This document shows positions 1-4,877 of a DNA stretch of 8,788 bases, piece after piece (positions within the stretch are counted from its first letter, which is position 1; the number at the start of each line of letters is the position of its first letter). Below the pieces are notes generated by a model. That model was not told the origin of the DNA and ran no database searches. It saw only the letters and a program-made list of their open reading frames with translations. The DNA is from JBOHHR01 sp050740975 (lineage in GTDB: Bacteria > Pseudomonadota > Gammaproteobacteria > JBOHHR01). A program made the position numbers and the translations under genes. The DNA is taken from assembly GCA_050740975.1 (NCBI GenBank), contig JBOIEE010000031.1, forward strand, positions 1-8,788, read 5' to 3'.

Positions 1-777
1 ATGGTGCTGAGGCGTATCCCGGCGGAAATACCAGATCTGGATGATCTGGGTATGCCCGAGGTGTTGAAGCAGCTCATTATGCATAAGAGGGGGCTGATCT
101 TGATGGTAGGAGCGACGGGCTCCGGCAAATCCACCACCTTGGCAGGCATGATCAACCACCGTAACACCATGATCCCCGGCCACATCCTGACCATAGAGGA
201 TCCCATTGAGTTTTCTCATCCTAACATCAAGTCCATCGTCAACCAGCGAGAAATCGGCGTCGACACGCTTTCCTATCGGGCGGCACTGCGCAGCGCGATG
301 CGCGAATCCCCGGACGTGATTCTAATCGGCGAGATCCGCGACCGGGAAACCATGGAGACCACGCTTGAGCTGTGTAACACCGGGCATTTATGCCTTTCAA
401 CCTTGCATGCCAACAACGCCAATCAGGCTCTGGAGCGGGTAATCAACCTGTTTCCGCAGGATCTGCACAAACAATTGTTTATGGACTTGTCCTTAAACGT
501 TCACAGCATCATTTCCCAACGCCTGGTGATGGGTATCGACGGCAAGCGCTGCGCGGCGGTGGAGGTGATGATCAGCACCCCGCATCTGGCTGATCTGGTG
601 CTGAAAGGCGAGCTCGGTCAGATCAAGGAGGCGATGGAATCGAGCGGTGTCCCCGGTATGCAGAGCTTCGATATGGCCTTGTATAATCTTTACAAAGGCA
701 AGCGCATCGAACTGCGGGAGGCTTTGAACAACGCCGATTCACGCACCAATTTGGAGGCCAAGATCAATTTCGGCTAG
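1..777 (+). CDS. pilU: PilU-type twitching motility ATPase (5' partial)
   Basis: Type IV pilus retraction ATPase of the PilT/PilU branch of secretion ATPases. It would act as a hexamer on the cytoplasmic side of the pilus machine. Visible motifs in the 258 residues are the Walker A loop GATGSGKS (37-44), the Asp box HILTIEDPIEF (61-71), the Walker B region DVILIGEIRD (105-114) and the His box STLHANNA (133-140). The C-terminal stretch GMQSFDMALYNLYKGKRI followed by ALNNADSRTNL is typical of PilU rather than PilT. PilU proteins are about 380 residues, so roughly 110-120 N-terminal residues (the PAS-like N domain) lie before the window. The ATG at base 1 is therefore an internal Met codon, not the start. 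The gene converges on sixA, with 58 bases between the two stops. PilT remains a less likely alternative. Confidence 0.9.
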   Translation: MVLRRIPAEIPDLDDLGMPEVLKQLIMHKRGLILMVGATGSGKSTTLAGMINHRNTMIPGHILTIEDPIEFSHPNIKSIVNQREIGVDTLSYRAALRSAMRESPDVILIGEIRDRETMETTLELCNTGHLCLSTLHANNANQALERVINLFPQDLHKQLFMDLSLNVHSIISQRLVMGIDGKRCAAVEVMISTPHLADLVLKGELGQIKEAMESSGVPGMQSFDMALYNLYKGKRIELREALNNADSRTNLEAKINFG

Positions 778-822
778 CGCAGGAACTGCCCAAGTTAAGG
801 GCTATCCTACCGGCAGGTGGGC

Positions 823-837
823 GATCCTGTGGGGATC
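823..837. terminator. Weak stem-loop between convergent pilU and sixA
   Basis: GATCC (823-827) pairs with GGATC (833-837) around a 5-base loop. It sits in the short gap between the two convergent stop codons and runs into the sixA stop. Neither side has a clear T run, so a role in ending transcription is only a guess from its position. Confidence 0.2.
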
Positions 838-1363
838 AATCGGGCAGTGATCCAGGCCGGGTAATAGATCTCAGAGTCACACTTCCTTCACTTAGCGCGT
901 TCCACTCGCCTGGCACCCCAAGTCGTGCCACGGTCGCCGTGGGCAATAATTTTCCGTCTTCCGGTATTTCTACGTCGCCACATAAATACAGGATCAGGTG
1001 CTCGAGGCCGGGGTTGTGCCCGACCAACAAGACGATCCGTTGGTGCTCGGGTCGCTCGCGGACAATGTCAAGTAGGGAGCCGGCTGTGGCCGCATAAATA
1101 CGTTCGTCCCAAACGACTCGCCGGGCGTCGATAGGAAGCGTTTCGCAGATCGCGTGGGTGGTTTGCACGGCCCGCAGGGCGGGTGAGCTCAGGATGGAAT
1201 CGGGCATTATTTTCCGGCCCCGCAACCAATTCCCTATGCGTTTTGCATCCCTTTTGCCGCGTTTAGCAAGCGGCCTGTCGTGATCCATCGCGGCATCCGT
1301 ATCCCAGGCGGATTTCGCGTGCCGTACGATCAACAACTCGCGTGCGTTCTTTTGTTCGTTCAT
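836..1363 (-). CDS. sixA: SixA-type phosphohistidine phosphatase
   Basis: Small histidine-phosphatase-superfamily protein of 175 residues (E. coli SixA is about 161). SixA removes phosphate from phosphohistidine in phosphotransfer proteins such as ArcB or nitrogen-PTS NPr. The signature LLIVRHAKSAWD (10-21) holds the catalytic Arg14-His15, and RHAKSAW is the SixA version of the RHG motif. SSPALRAVQTT (59-69) supplies the conserved Arg64, DERIY holds an acidic residue at Glu87, and VGHNPGLEHL (114-123) carries the second catalytic His116. All active-site residues are present. The ATG at 1363 has only weak ribosome-binding sequence upstream, so the exact start is less certain than the identity. 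It is transcribed alone, divergent from the 52-codon gene at 1604. The physiological substrate cannot be read from the sequence. Confidence 0.9.
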   Translation of the reverse strand: MNEQKNARELLIVRHAKSAWDTDAAMDHDRPLAKRGKRDAKRIGNWLRGRKIMPDSILSSPALRAVQTTHAICETLPIDARRVVWDERIYAATAGSLLDIVRERPEHQRIVLLVGHNPGLEHLILYLCGDVEIPEDGKLLPTATVARLGVPGEWNALSEGSVTLRSITRPGSLPD

Positions 1364-1432
1364 AGAGGCATGCCCCGCTCTCGGAAGTCGCTTTTCAGCT
1401 TCTTTTTTCCTTCCTTGTCAACACCCCTTCGC

Positions 1433-1447
1433 AAGGCTTCCAGCCTT
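1433..1447. repeat. Short perfect hairpin in the sixA upstream gap
   Basis: AAGGCT (1433-1438) and AGCCTT (1442-1447) form a perfect 6-bp stem with a TCC loop. It lies in the 240-base noncoding gap between the divergent sixA and the small plus-strand gene. A TTGACA hexamer reads on the minus strand at 1421-1416, but no good -10 follows at 16-18 bases, so no promoter is called. I see nothing else in 1364-1590. Confidence 0.3.
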
Positions 1448-1585
1448 AGCAAACCATTCTGCAGGCCCATTTTAACACCTGGGCCAAGATGGCGTTTGCT
1501 TCCGGCACCGAAATCGGGTGGAATTGTTGCGCTTGACAAAACGACTCTTGGGGGTGTTTCGTGCCTATTCGAGTCTCAAACGCTA

Positions 1586-1598
1586 AGAGGGGGGTGAG
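1586..1598 (+). promoter_or_regulatory. Strong ribosome binding site deciding a 52-codon gene
   Basis: The run AGAGGGGGGTGAG closely follows the anti-SD complement AAGGAGGTGA and ends 5 bases before the ATG at 1604. It is the main sign that the short plus-strand frame, and not the longer minus-strand frame covering the same DNA, is translated. Confidence 0.55.
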
Positions 1599-1603
1599 TG
1601 GGT

Positions 1604-1762
1604 ATGAAGTGGAAAGTGGGTGACCTATTAGGCCGATTGCTCTGTTTCGCCGGGGTTCATGATTTCAGGATCATCGAAGTGATCTTCGGTTTCGGCGTGG
1701 ACGATACGGTGGAAAAGGTCCAGTGTCAGCGTTGTCGCCTGGTAACGACCCGCAAGGGATAG
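1604..1762 (+). CDS. Small zinc-ribbon-like protein, 52 residues
   Basis: Unrecognised small protein beginning MKWKVGDLLGRLLC and ending in CQRCRLVTTRKG. It contains Cys14-x4-His19 near the N-terminus (CFAGVH) and Cys41-x2-Cys44 near the C-terminus (CQRC). This C/H ... CxxC layout can bind one zinc ion and recalls small zinc-ribbon families such as DUF1660, although family membership is not established. Between the ligand pairs lies a hydrophobic, aromatic stretch (FRIIEVIFGFG) that could form the beta hairpin of a ribbon. A good Shine-Dalgarno sequence precedes the ATG. A 67-codon frame on the opposite strand (1831-1628) covers most of the same bases, but it has no recognisable protein features and only a weak ribosome site, so it is judged a shadow. 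The next gene on this strand starts 96 bases downstream. No function is proposed beyond possible metal binding. Confidence 0.6.
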   Translation: MKWKVGDLLGRLLCFAGVHDFRIIEVIFGFGVDDTVEKVQCQRCRLVTTRKG

Positions 1763-1858
1763 CAAACCTTGTGAACTTCTAACAGCGCTTACCAAACCAC
1801 GCCAATTCTCGCGCACGGGCACCGGGCGCATTTCCCGGGGTTAAAGTCTGAAGCTTGC

Positions 1859-2197
1859 ATGCCGCTATTACAGACGATGCTGTTTGCGGATCGCGCAACC
1901 GTCGTACAACTCATTATGGTGGGCGTTCAAGCTGTGCGAAATACAATACCGATCTCGCTGGATGCGTTAGTTGTCATCGTCATCCTGTTTTTGCTGTCTT
2001 TTGGCGGTAATTTTTACCAACGATTCCAATATGCGGATTTATTGGAGGGGCACAAGAATCTTAACTTGAGCAGACAGCTCGTGGAGTCACACTTAGCGCA
2101 GGCCCAGAAATTATTAGCCGATTGTAACAAGTGGGCAGTGGGAGAAGCGTCCAAGAACAGACGGAACAATAAAAAAAGGTCACTTAGCAAGAATTAG
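1859..2197 (+). CDS. Hypothetical single-span membrane protein
   Basis: Unrecognised 112-residue protein. The first 33 residues are moderately hydrophobic. A clear membrane segment follows at about 34-49 (SLDALVVIVILFLLSF). Next comes an amphipathic stretch of about 45 residues rich in Leu, Gln, Glu and His (YADLLEGHKNLNLSRQL...), which could be helical or coiled-coil. The tail is very basic (NRRNNKKRSLSKN), which suggests a cytoplasmic C-terminus by the positive-inside rule. No Shine-Dalgarno sequence precedes the ATG at 1859. In-frame Met codons at 1877 and 1916 are alternative starts, and the frame is open upstream only to about 1775 with no other start codon. The tail is AT-richer than its neighbours, with a run of seven A. 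It may be a lineage-specific gene. Confidence 0.5.
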   Translation: MPLLQTMLFADRATVVQLIMVGVQAVRNTIPISLDALVVIVILFLLSFGGNFYQRFQYADLLEGHKNLNLSRQLVESHLAQAQKLLADCNKWAVGEASKNRRNNKKRSLSKN

Positions 2198-2280
2198 ACG
2201 TCTCCCGCGCAGGTTCCTGTTGGTTGGGGCTACTGCTCCTGACCGATCGTTTGCTTCGGTCCCTGCCGCCTAGCGAGGTC

Positions 2281-2289
2281 TGCTATGCT
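2281..2289 (+). promoter_or_regulatory. Possible extended -10 promoter for the DUF6489-like gene
   Basis: TGCTATGCT fits the extended -10 form TGnTATnnT and lies 32 bases before the start codon at 2321. No convincing -35 is found at 16-18 bases upstream, which is acceptable for extended -10 promoters. A hairpin GACCGA/TCGGTC (2241-2246 with 2256-2261) lies just upstream in the same gap. Confidence 0.35.
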
Positions 2290-2320
2290 TTAAGCTCCAA
2301 TCCACCGCCTAGGAGGATCC

Positions 2321-2596
2321 ATGAAGATCACCATCGATATCGATGCGACCCCGGCAGAGGTGCGTGAGTTTTTTGGTCTGCCAAACCTAAAGCCGCTGCA
2401 GGAGGAATTCGTCGATATGCTGCGCGATCAGATGAAAAGCGGTATGGCGGGGACCGATGCCTTGAACTGGATGAAATCTTTGTGGCCCGTCCAACTGCAA
2501 ACGATGGAGACGGTCCAAAAAGCGTTTTTTGAAATGCTAAATGCGAGCGAGAAAAAAGCCGATGCGCAGCAGACGAGCGGAAGACCGCGGGAGTAA
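2321..2596 (+). CDS. DUF6489-like small protein
   Basis: 91-residue soluble protein beginning MKITIDIDATPAEVREFFGLPNL. This opening resembles a conserved proteobacterial family of unknown function that I recognise as DUF6489 (a short beta strand with a TPAE..EFFGLP motif, then helices). The middle (LQEEFVDMLRDQM) and the later stretch VQLQTMETVQKAFFEML are amphipathic helices, loosely like phasin or coiled-coil proteins. The last 15 residues are polar and probably disordered. A textbook AGGAGG lies at 2311-2316, four bases before the ATG, so the start is firm. The gene seems to be transcribed alone, with about 205 noncoding bases before the convergent serS 3' end. No biochemical role is known to me. 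Confidence 0.75.
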   Translation: MKITIDIDATPAEVREFFGLPNLKPLQEEFVDMLRDQMKSGMAGTDALNWMKSLWPVQLQTMETVQKAFFEMLNASEKKADAQQTSGRPRE

Positions 2597-2763
2597 ATGG
2601 GTGATGGATCGCCAAGAAACTTATAGAAATGCAACGCGCGACGTTCCATCCGTGGATTCTATCCCTTAACGCCGCGCGTTTCCCTTATACCACCACGTCC
2701 CGGCTGTGATCGGCTCCCTGGGGGAGAGGGAGGACCAAAGGATAGCGAAACAGGTTCCTTATG

Positions 2764-2799
2764 TCTGTGAAATATTTCACAGATATTCTGTGAAATATT
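2764..2799. repeat. Palindrome with a third arm copy (CRP-like site or hairpin)
   Basis: TCTGTGAAATATTTCACAGA (2764-2783) is a perfect 20-base palindrome. After a TAT spacer, TCTGTGAAATATT (2787-2799) repeats its first 13 bases. Bases 2771-2783 and 2787-2799 can therefore also fold into a perfect 13-bp stem with a 3-base loop. The palindrome contains TGTGA-N6-TCACA (2766-2781), the CRP/FNR-superfamily half-site arrangement. It lies between the ends of two convergent genes, 3 bases past the serS stop. A U-rich stretch follows on the plus strand at 2806-2819, so a terminator for the upstream plus-strand gene is possible. Function is unresolved. Confidence 0.6.
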
Positions 2800-2819
2800 A
2801 CCTAGGATTTTGTTATTTT
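2771..2819 (+). terminator. Possible terminator of the DUF6489-like gene
   Basis: Read on the plus strand, the 13-bp stem (2771-2783 with 2787-2799, loop TAT) is followed after about 7 bases by GATTTTGTTATTTT. The stem is AT-rich and the U tract is not directly adjacent, so this is not a classic intrinsic terminator. The minus strand has no T run after the stem, so there is no such support for ending serS transcripts. Confidence 0.35.
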
Positions 2820-4073
2820 CGCCGCACCGAAGTAGGGTTTTAGCGCCTCTGGGATACGCATGCTGCCGTCTTGTAGCTGGAAGTTTTCCATCAGCGCGAT
2901 GAGGGTACGCCCCACGGCTAGTCCCGATCCGTTTAGGGTATGCACCAGTTCCGGCTTCCCAGTCTCGGGATCGCGCCATCGCGCCTTCATGCGCCGGGCT
3001 TGAAAAGATTCGAAATTACTGCACGATGAGATCTCCCGGAAGCGCTGCTGGGCGGGCATCCAGACCTCGAGATCGTAGGTCTTGGCGGAGGCGAAACCGA
3101 GATCGGCCGTGCACAGGCTCACCACGCGATAGTGCAACCCCAGACGTTGCAACACCGTTTCCGCATGCGCTGTCAGCTCTTCTAATGCCTGGTAGGATTG
3201 CTCCGGTGACACCAATCTTACCAGTTCGACCTTTTCAAACTGGTGCTGGCGGATCATCCCGCGGGTGTCTTTGCCGTAAGAGCCGGCTTCGCTGCGAAAA
3301 CACGGGCTGTGGCAAGCGAAGTTTAGGGGCAGCTGATCGGCGATGATCTGCTCGCGCGCGAGGTTAGTGACTGGAACCTCGGCGGTAGGAATGAGATACA
3401 GTCCTTGCTCACGCACCGCGAACAGATCGGCCTCGAACTTGGGCAACTGACCGGTGCCTTGCATGGCCTCGGCATTGACCAGAAAAGGAACGTAGACCTC
3501 CTTATAACCGTGCTCGCGGGTGTGCAAGTCCAACATGAACTGGATCAAGGCTCTCTGCAATCTCGCGAGCGGGCCTGAGAGCACCACAAAGCGGCTTTTG
3601 GCGATGCGCGCCGCCGCCTCAAAATCCATCGCGCCCAGGCACTCGCCGAGCTGCACGTGGTCCTTGGGCGGAAAATCAAACCTCGGTAGCTCGCCCCAGC
3701 GCCGGATCTCCACGTTGTCCGCATCCGAGCGGCCCACCGGCACGGAATCATGGGGCAGGTTTGGTACCCCGAGCAGGATGTCGTCTAAGGCCCGCAGCGT
3801 TTGTTCCAGTTGGACTTCCGTTTCTTTTAATCTTTCTCCAAGACCGACCACCTCCGCCAACAGCGGGTCTGCATCCTCGCCTCGCGTTTTGGCTTGCCCG
3901 ATCATCCTGGATTTCTCGTTGCGCTGCTGCTGCAGTGCTTGGGTTTGCACGTGTAGCTGTTTGCGCTCGGTTTCCAGCCGCTGCAAGGCTTGCGCATTAA
4001 GCGCGTAACCGCGACTTGCCAACCGCGTGGTGACCTCTTGTAGGTGGTTTCGCAACAACTGGGGATCGATCAT
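2802..4073 (-). CDS. serS: Seryl-tRNA synthetase
   Basis: Class II aminoacyl-tRNA synthetase that charges tRNA-Ser and tRNA-Sec with serine. The 423 residues match the usual bacterial length of about 425-430. MIDPQLLRNHLQEV opens the N-terminal domain, whose long antiparallel coiled coil (about residues 30-100, rich in Gln, Glu and Lys) binds the tRNA long variable arm. The catalytic core shows LIPTAEVPVTN, motif 2 CFRSEAGSYGKDTRGMIRQH with its flexible loop, and motif 3 NGSGLAVGRTLIALMENFQ near the C-terminus. The frame is open 27 codons further upstream. The ATG at 4073 is chosen because GGAGG lies 7 bases before it and homologues begin MIDP/MLDP. Its ATG overlaps the stop of the upstream mini-ORF (ATGA), which suggests translational coupling. 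No separate promoter is visible. Confidence 0.96.
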   Translation of the reverse strand: MIDPQLLRNHLQEVTTRLASRGYALNAQALQRLETERKQLHVQTQALQQQRNEKSRMIGQAKTRGEDADPLLAEVVGLGERLKETEVQLEQTLRALDDILLGVPNLPHDSVPVGRSDADNVEIRRWGELPRFDFPPKDHVQLGECLGAMDFEAAARIAKSRFVVLSGPLARLQRALIQFMLDLHTREHGYKEVYVPFLVNAEAMQGTGQLPKFEADLFAVREQGLYLIPTAEVPVTNLAREQIIADQLPLNFACHSPCFRSEAGSYGKDTRGMIRQHQFEKVELVRLVSPEQSYQALEELTAHAETVLQRLGLHYRVVSLCTADLGFASAKTYDLEVWMPAQQRFREISSCSNFESFQARRMKARWRDPETGKPELVHTLNGSGLAVGRTLIALMENFQLQDGSMRIPEALKPYFGAAKITKS

Positions 4074-4177
4074 GGGACATCCTCCACTTGGACTCGCGCC
4101 GGCCAAACCGCCTCGAGGCGGGTGGGGCGCACCCGGTCGGCTAAGGGGCGGCAAGCGCTGAGGTTTGGGTCAGTCAT
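4070..4177 (-). pseudogene. rarA: rarA remnant: 35-codon frame overlapping serS
   Basis: Between lolA and serS, where E. coli carries full-length rarA (AAA+ replication-recombination ATPase of about 447 residues), only a 35-residue frame remains: MTDPNLSACRPLADRVRPTRLEAV, then a short tail. The stretch PLADRVRPTRLEAV resembles the RarA N-terminus (E. coli has PLAARMRPENLAQYIGQ). Similarity stops exactly where the invariant GQ should follow. The Walker A, Walker B and C-terminal domains are all missing. The frame stays open to a TGA that shares bases with the serS ATG. No Shine-Dalgarno sequence precedes its ATG, which is 22 bases after the lolA stop. A large internal deletion of rarA is the simplest reading. 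A leader peptide coupled to serS, or chance similarity of a short frame, are alternatives. Confidence 0.5.
4108..4121. repeat. GC-rich palindrome inside the rarA remnant
   Basis: CCGCCTCGAGGCGG is a perfect 14-base palindrome. In the minus-strand RNA it folds as CCGCC-UCGA-GGCGG followed by UUU, about 35 bases before the serS start. It coincides with the point where RarA-like similarity ends. It may be a deletion scar or a weak attenuator-like hairpin before serS. Confidence 0.4.
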
Positions 4178-4199
4178 GCAAGCGGAGATGACCGCAGGG

Positions 4200-4874
4200 C
4201 TAATCCCCCGCGTCGGCGGCATCCAGTACGTCCACACCCGGTGGCGGTACGAACTTAAAGAGAGCAGGGTCGATGCGACCGTTGCGCTTTTCCCCGGAAA
4301 ACACGATGCGCGTGGTTTGACCGAAGTTATCGAAAAGCTCCATCACCTCCACCCGTGGCCCAGCGAAGCCTAAGCGTATAAGCGCGTATTGAGCTTGCTC
4401 TTTGCGCGGTTTGAGCCGCATCCATTCCAGTCCGTCCGCTTTACCCAGTTCGGAAACCTCAAATTCGCGGTCGATGTCCGTGCTGCCACTTAACAGCAAG
4501 GCTGGTGTCTCGGTCACGGCGGCATCGAAAGGCTTGACCGAAACCTGCTCGAGATCCTTGTCATAGACCCACACCCGCTCCCCATCCGCGACGATGGACT
4601 GTTGGTAGGGGGCCGAATAGTCCCAGCGGAAAAGGCCCGGTCGCTGCAGATACACCTGACCGCGAGAAGCCTCCAGTTGTTGACCTTGCTCACTCAACAG
4701 GGTCTGCTCAAACTTTGCCGTCAGCGTCTTGAAATCACGCAGAAAGCTATCCAGATGATCCCGGCCTTTGCCCCAAGCCCCCGCGGGAGAAGCGCAAACG
4801 AGTAGCCACACGATCAGGCAATCGGATCTTTTCAAGTACCATCTCTGTGGCCATGTTTGTGAGCGGAGGCACAT
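4200..4874 (-). CDS. lolA: Outer-membrane lipoprotein carrier protein LolA
   Basis: Periplasmic chaperone that takes lipoproteins released by LolCDE at the inner membrane and hands them to LolB at the outer membrane. The 224 residues begin with a signal peptide: a basic n-region up to about residue 16 (YLKR), a hydrophobic core LIVWLLVCA (20-28) and probable cleavage after SPAGA (29-33). The mature part shows the LolA pattern: LDSFLRDFKTLTAKFEQTL (41-59), then RGQVYLQRPGLFRWDYSAPY (71-90) and IVADGERVWVYDKDLEQVSV (94-113), the strands of the open beta barrel. The ATG at 4874 lies 3 bases after the ftsK stop, consistent with co-transcription. The n-region is rather long and no clear Shine-Dalgarno sequence precedes it, so an in-frame TTG at 4835 is a possible start. 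The Cys in the signal core is not in a good lipobox. Confidence 0.92.
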   Translation of the reverse strand: MCLRSQTWPQRWYLKRSDCLIVWLLVCASPAGAWGKGRDHLDSFLRDFKTLTAKFEQTLLSEQGQQLEASRGQVYLQRPGLFRWDYSAPYQQSIVADGERVWVYDKDLEQVSVKPFDAAVTETPALLLSGSTDIDREFEVSELGKADGLEWMRLKPRKEQAQYALIRLGFAGPRVEVMELFDNFGQTTRIVFSGEKRNGRIDPALFKFVPPPGVDVLDAADAGD

Positions 4875-4877
4875 AGC

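Noticed and set aside
1533..1561. TTGACA on the plus strand as promoter of the 52-codon gene
   Set aside because: No -10-like hexamer at 16-18 bases (GTTTCG/TTTCGT); the nearest TATTCG is 27 bases away.
1280..1597. 105-codon plus-strand frame
   Set aside because: Overlaps the well-supported sixA N-terminus in antisense and its translation is low-complexity Ser/Pro/Arg-rich with no recognisable domain.
1628..1831. 67-codon minus-strand frame
   Set aside because: Covers the plus-strand 52-codon gene almost entirely, has no family-like features and a weak ribosome site; the plus strand has the better start signal and a Cys/His pattern.
2633..2680. 8-base inverted repeat AACGCGCG/CGCGCGTT in the DUF6489-serS gap
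   Set aside because: Arms are 32 bases apart, short and CG-rich; likely chance. The rest of 2597-2763 shows no gene.
3520..4008. 162-codon plus-strand frame antisense to serS
   Set aside because: Ser/Arg/Cys-rich composition typical of the reverse strand of a GC-rich gene; serS is certain on the other strand.
4074..4154. 27-codon N-terminal extension of serS
   Set aside because: Pro/Gly-rich sequence not found in SerS; the Shine-Dalgarno and MIDP start at 4073 fit the family.
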